From Megasphaera hominis (lineage in GTDB: Bacteria > Bacillota > Negativicutes > Veillonellales > Megasphaeraceae): DNA of 64,000 bases. The stretch covers positions 68,360-132,359 of the forward strand of contig NZ_JACOGK010000001.1 in NCBI RefSeq assembly GCF_014269395.1, given 5' to 3'. Both the position numbers and the translations under genes were made by a program. Under the pieces are notes generated by a model that saw only the letters and a list, made by a program, of their open reading frames with translations, was not told where the DNA came from and did not search any database. Shown here piece after piece: positions 23,073 through 31,873 of this stretch; the first letter of the stretch is position 1; each line of letters starts with the position of its first letter.

Positions 23073-25061
23073 TTAATCTTTTTGATAAAATTCACATTCA
23101 TATCCATCGGCTCGCAGAATAAGTCCTTCAGCCCACGGCGGCGTCCGCCCCATCTGCTCACAGATGGCGTCAACGCTGACATCCCTGTCGCATTCGATGA
23201 TAAGTTCATCGTGGACATGGCCGACAATATCACTGCATCGAACAGTTTGCATGGCATAGCAGAGGATGTCACGGCTGATGCCCTGGACGATGTTTTCCAC
23301 GAATTTCGGGCCGTAACTTTCCAGCCGCTCCCACTTCTTCATTGCGCCGATGCCTTCATAGGTGACGGATTCCCCGCCGAAGCGGTTCTCGCCTATTCTG
23401 GGTTTCACATAAGAAAGCCGCCGTCCGCTGGGAAGCTGGATGAACAGCATGCCGCTCTGGTACAGGAAGCGGATGCAGCCGACCCGCATGGGGATATGTT
23501 CCTTGATGGCCGTCTTCACGGCGGCATCTACCTGCCACCAGAAATCGACGATATGCAGATTAGCCGACCGCCAGGACTGCACCAGAGGATATAGCTCATT
23601 TTCTGTAAGGCCCATGTCCAGGGCTCCCATGGCCTTCAGCGCACCTACGGAGCCGCCATAACCAAGGGCCAGCTCTGCGATCTTCCCCTTCTGCCGGAGA
23701 TGGCCATTGACGCCATGTTTTTCCACGGGAACGCCGAACATGGAGCTGGCCGAGGCACAATAGATATCGCCATTTCTGGCAAACACGTCCGAGCGCCAAG
23801 CTTCTCCTGCCAGCCACGAAAGCACCCTGGCTTCAATGGCCGAAAAATCCGATACCACAAACTTCATTCCCTTACGTGGCACAAAGGCGGTGCGGATCAG
23901 TTGGGAAAGAATATCAGGTATGGAGTCGTACAGAAATTCCAGGGCTTCATAATTTCCCTGGCGCACCAGTCCCCGGGCTTCCGAAAGATCCGGCAGATGA
24001 TTCTGGGGAAGATTTTGTAATTGAATGTGCCGTCCAGCAAACCGCCCGGTCCGGTTGGCCCCATAGAACTGGAACATACCCCTGGCCCGGCTGTCATTAC
24101 AGGCCGTCAGTTCCATAGCCTGGTATTTCTTGATCGAAGACTTTGCCAGCTTCTGCCGGAGAAGCAGTACACTGCGCAGCGGTTCTTCTGCCGTCTTCAG
24201 CAGTTCCTGTACCTGCTTCTTGCCCAAAGAATCAGTCTTCATCCCGTGCTGTTCCAGCCAGGCAATCATCTGTATGACGGAGTTCGGATTTTCTAAGCCC
24301 GTCTTTTTCTTTAACTCGTCCATCAATGATTCCCGGCACCGGGCATCCATGGCCACGGCCTGGCCGACCAACGTCCGGTCAATGGCGATGCCCCGGTCGT
24401 TGATTTCCTGATCGAGATGATATTCATCCCATACCTGCTGCGGTACGAGATACTTCTTCAAGCGCTTCTGGATGGCCATTTCCACTTCCACATCCCGTTT
24501 GTTATAGGACTTGAATAAAGTCCATTTGTCTAAGTCATGCTGAGGAAGGTTTCTTGTCCTGCCGCCATTCGATTTGGTTTCCTTGCAGGGAACGCAGAAA
24601 TATCGGATCAGGTCTTTGCCTTCCTTCATTTTCTGGCTGTCCAGCTTCAGCACGGCCCCTGCGCCTTCCAGGGAAAGCGGCAGACCCATGTAGGCCGACC
24701 AAACCATGGAGCATTTCCATCCTGCCGGATTGAGGAACCTGGCACAATCCTGGGAAAGAGGATGATGGTCATGGAACGGATCCAGGCTCATCCCCAAATC
24801 ACTCAGATATCGCGACAGGCAGATTCGTTCGAAACTGGCATTGAAGGCCCACTTGGTGACTGCTTCATCGGTTAAGGCTTCCAGAATATCTTCAGGGATA
24901 GTTTCTCCCTGGGCCAGGTCAACGACCTGTACTTCGTCGCCATCCACGGCATATCCGAAAAGGAGAATTTCAAAGGCCGGCGATTCAGCATATTTGTACA
25001 CACCGCATTTAGCCAGGTTGACATCGCTGAACGTTTCAATATCTATACTCATGCTTTTCAT
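23073..25061 (-). CDS. phage DNA polymerase, family A
   Basis: A 662-residue replicative polymerase from ATG 25061 (MKSMSIDIETFSDVNLAKCG), chosen for its GAGGTG ribosome site; the open frame extends to 25118 without one. The N-terminal 3'-5' exonuclease has 'SIDIET' (DxE) at 5-10. Polymerase motif A 'FVVSDFSAIEARVLSW' is at 401-416, the finger helix includes 'NGHLRQKGKIAELALGYGG', and motif C is 'VGHVHDELIIE' near 620. No 5'-3' exonuclease domain is present, normal for phage versions. It is a core member of the replication operon. Confidence 0.95.
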   Translation of the reverse strand: MKSMSIDIETFSDVNLAKCGVYKYAESPAFEILLFGYAVDGDEVQVVDLAQGETIPEDILEALTDEAVTKWAFNASFERICLSRYLSDLGMSLDPFHDHHPLSQDCARFLNPAGWKCSMVWSAYMGLPLSLEGAGAVLKLDSQKMKEGKDLIRYFCVPCKETKSNGGRTRNLPQHDLDKWTLFKSYNKRDVEVEMAIQKRLKKYLVPQQVWDEYHLDQEINDRGIAIDRTLVGQAVAMDARCRESLMDELKKKTGLENPNSVIQMIAWLEQHGMKTDSLGKKQVQELLKTAEEPLRSVLLLRQKLAKSSIKKYQAMELTACNDSRARGMFQFYGANRTGRFAGRHIQLQNLPQNHLPDLSEARGLVRQGNYEALEFLYDSIPDILSQLIRTAFVPRKGMKFVVSDFSAIEARVLSWLAGEAWRSDVFARNGDIYCASASSMFGVPVEKHGVNGHLRQKGKIAELALGYGGSVGALKAMGALDMGLTENELYPLVQSWRSANLHIVDFWWQVDAAVKTAIKEHIPMRVGCIRFLYQSGMLFIQLPSGRRLSYVKPRIGENRFGGESVTYEGIGAMKKWERLESYGPKFVENIVQGISRDILCYAMQTVRCSDIVGHVHDELIIECDRDVSVDAICEQMGRTPPWAEGLILRADGYECEFYQKD

Positions 25062-25121
25062 ATGTTTCACCTCAAGAAAAGCGGCGAGACACAAGGTCCC
25101 GCCACCACCATTTACCAATAC

Positions 25122-25310
25122 TTATTTCCGAAAAGATTCCATCTGTTTGCGGTGATATTCCGCTTCCCGTTCTTCCCGGTGCCGTGCTATTTCTTCGTCA
25201 CGTTGATCTTTCTTGAGGTCTGTATAAATTAAGGCCACAAAAAAACCGCTTGCTGCCAGTGCCACCAGGCAATACATCAGCTCTAAAATCATTTGCATCG
25301 TAGTTTCCAT
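25122..25310 (-). CDS. small membrane protein of unknown function
   Basis: A 62-residue protein. Residues about 7-29 (MILELMYCLVALAASGFFVALI type stretch) form one membrane helix, and the rest is a charged cytoplasmic tail rich in Glu, Arg and Lys (KKDQRDEEIARHREEREAE). It lies between the single-strand-binding-like DUF2815 gene and the polymerase gene, with a GGAG ribosome site. No function is recognised. It is plausible as coding because it fills the gap precisely and keeps the operon spacing. Confidence 0.6.
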   Translation of the reverse strand: METTMQMILELMYCLVALAASGFFVALIYTDLKKDQRDEEIARHREEREAEYHRKQMESFRK

Positions 25311-25325
25311 TGAAATTCTCCTTCC

Positions 25326-25892
25326 TTATGCCAAGAAATCGTCATCGTCAGCTGTAGCGAAGTCATCTTCAGCACGTGGTTTGCCACCGAGGGGTTCGCC
25401 GTCACGGATTTTCTGCAGGTTGTTCAGGCCGCAAGCAATGCCCTTATTGCCATTGCTGTTAAAAGCGTAGAAGCTGATGGAAGCACGGCCATAGACGCCA
25501 GAGTAGACTTCAGAGCGTTCCAGAATGTGCTGGCAGTCGGCATCGACAATGCCAGGCTTCGTAGTAGAATTGGCATTGATGAAGAAACTGTCCTTATAGG
25601 CATCATCACCCGGACGTTCCAAATCACCGTCACGGAGTGGGATTTTGATAGCTTCGAGGGCAGGAACTACACGATTGTTGCCTTTGAGTTTGCCCTGGCC
25701 TTCTTCGTAAGCGGCCTTAATGGCGGCGCGGATTTTTTCTACGGTCTTCGTATCCGACTTAGGGATGATCAGGCTGACACTGTACTTCGGCGTACCTCCA
25801 TTGATGGACTTTGGTTCCCAAACATTAGCGTAAGACCAACGAGTGTTGACACCAGTAATTACTTTGCACGGGTTTACATAATTTTTAGACAT
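25326..25892 (-). CDS. DUF2815 family protein (probable single-strand DNA-binding protein)
   Basis: A 188-residue protein from ATG 25892 (MSKNYVNPCKVITGVNTRWS), with AAGGAGG upstream. The DUF2815 pattern is clear: 'KYSVSLIIPKSDTKTVEKI', 'PLRDGD.ERPGDDAY', 'VYSGVYGRASISFYAFNSNG'. The acidic C-terminal tail 'DDFATADDDDFLA' resembles the protein-docking tails of SSB proteins. These proteins occur with family A phage polymerases and DUF2800 proteins and are thought to replace SSB. The order DUF2800-DUF2815-polymerase here is the usual one. Confidence 0.88.
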   Translation of the reverse strand: MSKNYVNPCKVITGVNTRWSYANVWEPKSINGGTPKYSVSLIIPKSDTKTVEKIRAAIKAAYEEGQGKLKGNNRVVPALEAIKIPLRDGDLERPGDDAYKDSFFINANSTTKPGIVDADCQHILERSEVYSGVYGRASISFYAFNSNGNKGIACGLNNLQKIRDGEPLGGKPRAEDDFATADDDDFLA

Positions 25893-25905
25893 AATTTTTT
25901 CCTCC

Positions 25906-27033
25906 TTAAAATTTAACATTGAAATCATCTGCCGCGGTGTGCATGGCCGGACGCTTATCCGATTCCGGCACCAGGACAGGCTTGCCCTGCGGCTTTTCTA
26001 CTAAATCTGACAGCAGTTCTTCGAACCGCTTCTTGCCGAGCTGTTTCGTCATCGCCGTGATGCCGAGCAGCTTCTTTTCATATGGATTGAAGCCCGCGTC
26101 TTCCACTTTGGCGGCGACTGCATCTTCATTTACGTAGCGGCGGTTCGACCGGCCTTCGACCAGTTTCCATCCATCCCACTGCTTGCCGGATAGGGCCTGC
26201 TGTAAAGCGTATTCTTTGACATCTCCGGCCCAGTTCACCAGTTCATCGGCCTTAGAAAGGACGGCTTCGATTTCTTCATCTTGAAGCGTGGACGGGACGG
26301 CGAAATCATACTGAGCCAGTTCTAAGTTATATTCAGCCCGCTTGCGGCATGTCGCCTTGATTTTACAGAAGCGGCAGTGGTCGCCAGCCTTATACTCTCC
26401 TTCTCCCTTTGCCGCCAGTTCTGCCGCTGGCTTCAATACGGTTTCAGCCCACTGGAGCAATTCTTCTTTGGGCATGGTGTAGGTGCTGATGTTATCACGG
26501 CGGGGCTGGAAAATGGTCATCGATATCTGACGAATATCATAGATGCCATCGAACAGGTTCAGCGCGCCGAGGGCGTAGCACATCATCTGCGGATTCTTCT
26601 CGGCGCCTACTAGGACCCCAAGTCCATGTTTGTAGTCAATAACGGTCAAGGTATCATCGGCTACGATGAGGCAGTCGCCAGTACCAAAGCCGCCAGGCAC
26701 CCACTTCGAGAAGTCCAGTCGCTGTTCCACCATGATGAACGGATCCTTGCAGGATGCTTTGGCCGATGCCAGGCATTCCATGACGAACTGCGCGTATTCA
26801 TCGGTACACTCCGCCATCTCCTCATCAAAGTACGTCAGAGACTTCGTCGGATCTTCCAATTTCTGCCCCAGTGCCGTCTTTACTTTGAATTCACAGAGTG
26901 TATGGGCATCGGTGCCCTGGCGAGCGAATTTACTAGTCGTATCTAGCAGCCTGGCACATTCCTTCGCAGACGGCGGGCAAGCCAACCAACGGTAGCAGGA
27001 TGAAGCGGACAGCACCGCGTGTTTATCCGGCAT
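25906..27033 (-). CDS. DUF2800 family phage protein (RecB-like nuclease fold)
   Basis: A 375-residue protein from ATG 27033 (MPDKHAVLSASSCYRWLACP), with GGAGG upstream. The start motif 'HA.LSAS...W..CPPSA' is diagnostic of DUF2800. A PD-(D/E)xK nuclease core is visible at 'CLIVADDTLTVIDYKHGLGV' near residues 120-140, and the cysteines in 'CRFCKIKATCRKRAEY' suggest an AddB/Cas4-like iron-sulfur element. It probably acts in phage recombination or end processing together with DUF2815. It overlaps the upstream gene by 11 nt. Confidence 0.9.
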   Translation of the reverse strand: MPDKHAVLSASSCYRWLACPPSAKECARLLDTTSKFARQGTDAHTLCEFKVKTALGQKLEDPTKSLTYFDEEMAECTDEYAQFVMECLASAKASCKDPFIMVEQRLDFSKWVPGGFGTGDCLIVADDTLTVIDYKHGLGVLVGAEKNPQMMCYALGALNLFDGIYDIRQISMTIFQPRRDNISTYTMPKEELLQWAETVLKPAAELAAKGEGEYKAGDHCRFCKIKATCRKRAEYNLELAQYDFAVPSTLQDEEIEAVLSKADELVNWAGDVKEYALQQALSGKQWDGWKLVEGRSNRRYVNEDAVAAKVEDAGFNPYEKKLLGITAMTKQLGKKRFEELLSDLVEKPQGKPVLVPESDKRPAMHTAADDFNVKF

Positions 27034-27343
27034 GACCAATCGCCTCCAATTCTTTCAAGAGGGTGCTGTACTGTGCCGCATCAACACTGGACAGATTGTT
27101 GGCGCCGTGTTTCTGAATGAGGCTGCGGACTTCATCCGTAAATCCCTGGCGTGACCTGTCGGCGGCGACTTTGCGGACATCTTCCAGAGTCAGTTGAGGG
27201 CCCTGTTTATTTCCGTTCGCCTTGACTTCTTGGCCATTTTCCATTTCCGCTATTTGAGCTACCTTGTCTGCTGCTTGATTGATAGCGTCTGCCGCTATGC
27301 GTAGTAATTGTGCAACTTGTCTTGCTGTTTCTTCATTTGTCAT
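27023..27343 (-). CDS. small conserved phage protein, function unknown
   Basis: A 106-residue protein from ATG 27343 (MTNEETARQVAQLLRIAADA), with GGAGAG upstream. It has an N-terminal helix pair, a Gln/Asn/Lys linker (ENGQEVKANGNKQGP), then 'LTLEDVRKVAADRSRQGFTD' and 'LIQKHGANNLSSVDAAQYST', a pattern seen at the head of DUF2800 operons. The C-terminal region resembles proteins annotated loosely as rRNA biogenesis protein rrp5-like, a label I would not trust. It starts inside the last codons of the small upstream gene. Confidence 0.7.
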   Translation of the reverse strand: MTNEETARQVAQLLRIAADAINQAADKVAQIAEMENGQEVKANGNKQGPQLTLEDVRKVAADRSRQGFTDEVRSLIQKHGANNLSSVDAAQYSTLLKELEAIGHAG

Positions 27344-27497
27344 GAATTGTCTCTCCTTCCATCGTAGAATGATGCACGGCAAAGAGTAGTAAGTTCCTTG
27401 CCATTCTGGCAGATACTTGACTGATAGCACTTAGGACTTGGATTTCTTCAGCCACATTACACACAGCTATGTCGGTATCTGGATAGTTTGTATTCAT
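27333..27497 (-). CDS. 54-residue leader gene of the early operon
   Basis: A short frame from ATG 27497 (MNTNYPDTDIAVCNVAEEIQ) to a stop that overlaps the next gene by 11 nt. A strong AAAGGAGAG lies upstream. The sequence is helical, with Val/Ala/Leu-rich 'VLSAISQVSARMARNLLLFA', and does not look random, since the overlapping stop-start coupling continues the operon style. No family is recognised. It is the first gene after regulatory repeats B and C, so it is either a small early protein or a translated leader. Confidence 0.55.
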   Translation of the reverse strand: MNTNYPDTDIAVCNVAEEIQVLSAISQVSARMARNLLLFAVHHSTMEGETIHDK

Positions 27498-27534
27498 CAC
27501 TTATCTCTCCTTTCCAGAGGCCTTATCACACCTC

Positions 27535-27573
27535 CTACTTTCTTTTGGAGAAGGAATCCGATTTTGAGCAAAC
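27535..27573 (-). repeat. early-region regulatory repeat, copy B
   Basis: On the minus strand TTTGCTCAAAATCGG...TCTCCAAAAGAAAGTAGG, followed by AGGTGTG. It lies about 40 nt before the ATG of the first leftward early gene. Within the repeat CTTTCT and AGAAGG form an imperfect dyad. Confidence 0.7.
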
Positions 27574-27608
27574 TTTTTTATTTTTTGCTCCCCACCCAAA
27601 TCGCTCTC

Positions 27609-27648
27609 CTACTTTCTAATGGAGACAAGATTTATAATTGAGCAAAAA
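27609..27648 (-). repeat. early-region regulatory repeat, copy C
   Basis: On the minus strand TTTGCTCAATTATAA...TCTCCATTAGAAAGTAG, tandem to copy B about 35 nt away. Its upstream edge touches the bidirectional terminator at 27644-27690. Confidence 0.7.
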
Positions 27649-27690
27649 AGCCGCAGGTCTTTCCCGCTAAGGAAAGCCTACGGCTTTTTA
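27644..27690. terminator. bidirectional terminator between the divergent early regions
   Basis: A long stem (27649-27665 with 27671-27686, AAGCCG...CGGCTT arms) has T tracts on both sides. It separates the leftward replication operon from the rightward recombinase operon, so neither promoter set can be read into from the other side. Confidence 0.75.
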
Positions 27691-27710
27691 ATTGAAATAT
27701 ATGAATTTTC

Positions 27711-27751
27711 TTTGCTCAAAGAGTTCTGCTTTCTCCATAAGAAAGTAGAGG
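27711..27751 (+). repeat. early-region regulatory repeat, copy D (opposite orientation)
   Basis: TTTGCTCAAAGAG...CTCCATAAGAAAGTAG on the plus strand, just before the ribosome site AGAGGTGAG of the first rightward gene. It is the mirror copy of A-C, so the same factor could control both directions from this divergent region. Confidence 0.7.
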
Positions 27752-27758
27752 TGAGATT

Positions 27759-27974
27759 ATGAACAAGTCAGTTGAAAACACACTTAATTCTTACTACACT
27801 GCAGAACGCATTCAGAGCGAATTATTCTTCCATATGGCTCAACGCATCGCCAAGGACATGTTAGAGGATAAGCTCATTGGCCAGAAAGAGTTTTACATCC
27901 TCTCCGACATCAATCGTGAAACATTTCCTCCGTTATTTACGGAAATATCGCCAAAAACACTTGAAATATTATGA
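27759..27974 (+). CDS. small conserved protein preceding the recombinases (SHOCT-like)
   Basis: A 71-residue protein (MNKSVENTLNSYYTAERIQS). The middle, 'RIAKDMLEDKLIGQKEFYIL', looks like a SHOCT-type short helical oligomerisation segment. It is the first gene of the rightward unit, with AGAGGTGAG 6 nt before the ATG, and ends 39 nt before the first recombinase. Small genes like this commonly lead serine-recombinase clusters in Firmicutes elements. It may be an accessory or directionality factor, which is unproven. Confidence 0.65.
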   Translation: MNKSVENTLNSYYTAERIQSELFFHMAQRIAKDMLEDKLIGQKEFYILSDINRETFPPLFTEISPKTLEIL

Positions 27975-28013
27975 TGACAGAGTGATATATAGGCATGGAA
28001 AGGAGATGTCTAC

Positions 28014-29573
28014 TTGAAGAAGGTAACAAAAATTGCAAAATCTCAAAATGTAGAGAACAAAAAGGAGAAAATTAGGGTCGCCGCTTACTGTCGTGTCTCC
28101 ACCAGTTCAGATGCCCAGCTTGAAAGCCTTGAAGCACAAAAAGTCCATTATGAAAACTATATCAACAGCCGTGACGATTGGCAATTTGCCGGCATCTATT
28201 ATGATGAAGGCATCACTGGGACAAAGAAAGACAAACGCCCAGAATTATTAAGACTCATGGATGATTGCAAAGCAGGCAAGATCGATTTTATTGTGACTAA
28301 ATCCATCAGCCGATTCAGCAGGAATACGATGGATTGCCTGGAATTAGTCCGCGATTTACAGGCTCTGCATATTCCCCTTTATTTTGAAAAAGAAAATATC
28401 AATACGGGATCTATGAAAAGCGAACTTTTTTTATCACTGCTCTCCACGCTAGCCGAAAACGAATCCGTATCTATTTCAGAAAACAGTAAATGGTCCATAC
28501 AAAAGCGATTTGAGAATGGCACATTTAAAATATCTTACCCACCTTACGGTTATGTTTGGGACGGTGAGCAAATGGTTATCAATCCAGAACAGGCAACGGT
28601 TGTTCAAAAAATCTTCGCGATGCTTTTATCAGGGAAAAGCACCCAAGCTATAGCTGATGATTTAAATCAAAGAAGTGTTGCATCTAAACGAAGTGGCCAC
28701 TGGACTGCAACAACCATCCGCGACATGATATCTAATGAAAAATACGTTGGTGACTGCCTATTCCAAAAAACATACTCAGATTCAAATTTTGTTCGTCATA
28801 ATAACCATGGCGAAGCGACACAATATCTGGTTAAAGATCATCACGCAGCTATTATCAGCCGTGAAGACTTCACGACGGCTCAAAGGCTAATTCGTCAACG
28901 AGCCATAGAAAAAGGAATTATTCAAGGGAGCGAAAAATATCAGAATCGTTATGCGTTTTCCGGTAAAGTGATTTGTGGCGAATGTGGCAACACTTTTAAA
29001 CGGCGAATGCACGGTTACACTGGGTATAAATATGTTGCCTGGTGTTGCAGCACACATCTCCGGAACAAAAATAAATGCCACATGCTCTTTATCCGTGATG
29101 AAACTTTAAAGCAAGCTTTTATTATCATGATGAATAAGTTGAGATGTTTCCATCAAATCATTTTAACTCCCTATGTACAATCTTTAAAAACAGATCCTGC
29201 TAATAATTCAGTAAAAAAAATCCAGAAACTCCATACGCTGTTAGCCCATAACAGTGAAAAGAGAGAAACATTAACAAAACTTCTGTCTCAAGGTATTATT
29301 GACTCTATCATTTATAATAAGGAAACAAATGAACTCCTCTTTCAAGCCGATGCCTATCAAAAAAATATTGAGTCCTTAAAGCACACCGTTTCTGACAGTA
29401 TGGCCATCATAACAGAGGCAATAAATCTTTTACGCTTCGTTGAAAAAGCACCTGCTGTGACAGCATTTGATCCAATGCTCTTTGAAAAATTTGTAGACCA
29501 CATTCTCATTCGCTCACGTAATGAGATTTGCTTTATATTAAAATGTGGTCTCGCACTTACAGAAAGAAGGTAA
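28014..29573 (+). CDS. large serine recombinase 1
   Basis: A 519-residue large serine recombinase. The catalytic N-terminal domain has the nucleophile in '[20 protein letters not shown]' near residue 28 and active-site Arg residues in '[19 protein letters not shown]' near 90-108. The Recombinase domain is at about 180-290 ('PYGYVWDGEQMVINPEQATV'), a zinc ribbon at 'CGECGNTFKRRMHG' with later Cys, then a coiled coil. It begins at TTG 28014 with AAAGGAG 8 nt upstream; no good ATG is available. It shows no signs of decay. With the other two it probably integrates and excises the element. Confidence 0.9.
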   Translation: MKKVTKIAKSQNVENKKEKIRVAAYCRVSTSSDAQLESLEAQKVHYENYINSRDDWQFAGIYYDEGITGTKKDKRPELLRLMDDCKAGKIDFIVTKSISRFSRNTMDCLELVRDLQALHIPLYFEKENINTGSMKSELFLSLLSTLAENESVSISENSKWSIQKRFENGTFKISYPPYGYVWDGEQMVINPEQATVVQKIFAMLLSGKSTQAIADDLNQRSVASKRSGHWTATTIRDMISNEKYVGDCLFQKTYSDSNFVRHNNHGEATQYLVKDHHAAIISREDFTTAQRLIRQRAIEKGIIQGSEKYQNRYAFSGKVICGECGNTFKRRMHGYTGYKYVAWCCSTHLRNKNKCHMLFIRDETLKQAFIIMMNKLRCFHQIILTPYVQSLKTDPANNSVKKIQKLHTLLAHNSEKRETLTKLLSQGIIDSIIYNKETNELLFQADAYQKNIESLKHTVSDSMAIITEAINLLRFVEKAPAVTAFDPMLFEKFVDHILIRSRNEICFILKCGLALTERR

Positions 29574-29577
29574 CGAT

Positions 29578-29994
29578 ATGGGACATACTCCTTATGGATA
29601 TATCATAAAAAATGGCAAAGCCATCATTGACATAAAACAGGCCAATAAAATCAAAAAGCTTTATGAAAATTATCTATCTGGGATGTCACTGGCAAAAGCC
29701 GCCGTTGAAGCTGGAATTGAAACATATCATGGTACAGCTAAACGCCTGATGGAAAACAAGCACTACCTGGGAGATAACTTCTACCCTGCCATTATAGACA
29801 AAAATACGTTTGATAGAGCTTCGAAAGAATGCCTTCGACGTGCCACTGTGTTGGGAAGATTACATCGCAAAACAGCCGTAAATCCTGCATTGCTACCGAC
29901 CTCTTTCCGATTGTCCAAGGCGAGTAAACATTATAAAAATCCCAAGTTACAGGCCGAATATCTTTATAGCCTAATTGAAAGTGAGGTAATATAA
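29578..29994 (+). CDS. recombinase-domain protein lacking the catalytic domain
   Basis: A 138-residue protein from ATG 29578, with AGAAAGG in the stop region of the previous gene. It begins directly in the DNA-binding 'Recombinase' domain ([20 protein letters not shown]; '[20 protein letters not shown]') and has no N-terminal serine resolvase domain. Because the family repeatedly shows a short middle gene of this kind between two large recombinases, I read it as a real accessory subunit and not a fragment. It is joined to both neighbours with 4-nt or shorter gaps and overlaps. Confidence 0.8.
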   Translation: MGHTPYGYIIKNGKAIIDIKQANKIKKLYENYLSGMSLAKAAVEAGIETYHGTAKRLMENKHYLGDNFYPAIIDKNTFDRASKECLRRATVLGRLHRKTAVNPALLPTSFRLSKASKHYKNPKLQAEYLYSLIESEVI

Positions 29995-31562
29995 TGGGAA
30001 CTGTTATGATCATTCCGGCAAAAAAGCGAATGGGAAACACCATAAAAAAGTCGGAACAGAAAAAGTTACGCGTTGCTGCCTACTGCCGCGTTAGTACCGA
30101 TTCAGACGAACAGGAAACAAGCTATGAAGCACAAGTTTCCCACTATACCGAATACATCCATAATCATCCAGAATGGAGTCTTGCCGGTATCTTTGCCGAC
30201 GATGGCATTTCAGGTACAAACACCAAAAAGCGTGAAGAGTTTAATCGCATGATAGACGAATGTATGGCTGGAAATATTGATATGGTGATTACAAAATCCA
30301 TCAGCCGGTTCGCACGTAACACGCTAGATTGTTTAAAATACATACGAAAGCTGAAGGATAAAAATATTCCTGTTTTCTTCGAAAAAGAAGCTATTAATAC
30401 GATGGATGCCAAAGGTGAAGTACTGATTACCATCATGGCCAGTCTTGCACAACAAGAATCTCAATCACTTTCTCAAAATGTAAAACTCGGCCTTCAGTAT
30501 CGATATCAACAAGGTAAAGTACAAATCAATCACAATTATTTTCTGGGCTATACAAAAGATAAAAACGGCCATCTTATAATTGATCCAGAACAAGCAGAAG
30601 TGGTCAAACGAATCTATCGCGAATACCTGGAAGGGTACAGCATGGCAAAGATTGCCCGTCATTTGGAAAAAGACGGCATTCGTACTGGGGCAGGCAAAAC
30701 TAGATGGCACAGCAGTACCATTAACAAAATTCTGAGAAATGAAAAATACATGGGAGATGCACTACTGCAAAAAACATATACAACTGATTTTTTGACAAAA
30801 ACACGCGTCAAGAATAACGGAATTGTTCCCCAATACTATGTCGAGAATGATCACGAAGCCATTATTCCCAAGGAAATCTTTATGCAGGTACAGGCCGAAC
30901 TAGTTCGTCGCCGCGTTGTTCATGTCAGCCCTTCCGGGAAAAAGCGTAATTTTTCCAGTAACAACTGTTTTTCTCAGATTGTTCGCTGCGGCGAATGCGG
31001 AGATCTTTACCGGCGCGTTCATTGGAATAATCATGGCCACAAATCTATCGTTTGGCGTTGTATTACAAGGTTGGAACCTACTGCTGCAGATACAAACTGC
31101 ACGAATCGAACAGTAAATGAAGAACTACTCAAGGACATCTCACTAAAAGCTATGAATCAGATTTTGCTAGGCAGTGATTCTTTTATTCAACAATTGCAGG
31201 AAAATCTTGCAAAAGCCATCACGAAATCCGACACGCTTTCACCAGATGGGATACAGAAACGCCTGGAAGAATTACAGCAAGAGCTTATCACAAAGGCAAA
31301 CAATCGTCAGGCTTATGATGCCATTGCCGATGAAATTTTCCGCCTACGGGATCAAAAGGAAAAAGCCGAAAATAATCTGCGCAGCCAGAAAGAAGTAGCT
31401 GAACGCATTAAAACTTTGCAAGAATTCATAAAAAGACAACCTTCAAACCTTACGGCATTTGATGAACCATTAGTTCATAAGCTTATTGAAAGAATTACGG
31501 TGTTTCCAAAGCACTTCACTGTTGAATTTAAATCCGGCATAAGCGTAGACATAAATGAATAA
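29994..31562 (+). CDS. large serine recombinase 2
   Basis: A 522-residue large serine recombinase with the catalytic segment '[20 protein letters not shown]' near residue 30 and '[19 protein letters not shown]' near 95-115. The Recombinase domain follows ('[20 protein letters not shown]', near 185), then zinc-ribbon Cys residues in '[13 protein letters not shown]' and a C-terminal coiled coil ([15 protein letters not shown]). The start codon shares its A with the stop of the middle gene (TAATG). It ends at a strong terminator about 310 bp from rlmD, the position expected for an integrase beside its att site. Confidence 0.9.
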   Translation: MGTVMIIPAKKRMGNTIKKSEQKKLRVAAYCRVSTDSDEQETSYEAQVSHYTEYIHNHPEWSLAGIFADDGISGTNTKKREEFNRMIDECMAGNIDMVITKSISRFARNTLDCLKYIRKLKDKNIPVFFEKEAINTMDAKGEVLITIMASLAQQESQSLSQNVKLGLQYRYQQGKVQINHNYFLGYTKDKNGHLIIDPEQAEVVKRIYREYLEGYSMAKIARHLEKDGIRTGAGKTRWHSSTINKILRNEKYMGDALLQKTYTTDFLTKTRVKNNGIVPQYYVENDHEAIIPKEIFMQVQAELVRRRVVHVSPSGKKRNFSSNNCFSQIVRCGECGDLYRRVHWNNHGHKSIVWRCITRLEPTAADTNCTNRTVNEELLKDISLKAMNQILLGSDSFIQQLQENLAKAITKSDTLSPDGIQKRLEELQQELITKANNRQAYDAIADEIFRLRDQKEKAENNLRSQKEVAERIKTLQEFIKRQPSNLTAFDEPLVHKLIERITVFPKHFTVEFKSGISVDINE

Positions 31563-31606
31563 GAGCAGGCACTCACCATAAAAAGGGAGCACCTGCTCTT
31601 TTTTTC
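31562..31606 (+). terminator. terminator of the recombinase operon
   Basis: AGAGCAGG (31562-31569) pairs with CCTGCTCT (31592-31599), with further pairing inside, and is followed by TTTTTTTC. It is the last clear element-borne feature before the chromosome. Confidence 0.8.
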
Positions 31607-31873
31607 TAATTCATTTTTCTGGCATCTACCTGGCGCACTCGACATATAAAATCATCTATGTTGAGTTCTCGGCCCCTACTATGCCATCAAATTCAAAGTT
31701 CCGTAAAACAAATATCTATGTTGTTTTACGCATTCATTTCGAACACTGGCAATTCAATACTTCAGTAAAAATCCAGACCTTGTGATAAAATAATTTTGCC
31801 ACAGCCTCAACCTATCTAGTGGCGTTAATTCAAGGTTTTTGGAATGTATAGTAGAGTGAAAATTTACATAACA
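31607..31873. other. element-chromosome junction region, no gene
   Basis: About 270 bp without a plausible gene. It is AT-rich up to about 31870 and changes to host composition at rlmD. The attachment site must lie here or in the last codons of rlmD. The inverted repeat at 31702-31730 is the only marked structure. The partner att site is outside the window, so the exact boundary cannot be fixed. Confidence 0.5.
31702..31730. repeat. 9-bp inverted repeat, candidate attachment-site arm
   Basis: CGTAAAACA (31702-31710) and TGTTTTACG (31722-31730) are perfect inverted repeats around an 11-nt AATATCTATGT centre. Serine integrases act on short, partly palindromic att sites next to their own gene, and this is the only such structure between the integrase and rlmD. 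It could equally be an operator. Confidence 0.45.

Noticed and set aside
29578-29994. Middle recombinase gene as a decayed fragment of a longer recombinase
   Set aside because: It has its own start and ribosome site, is coupled to both neighbours, and short genes of the same kind recur between serine recombinases.
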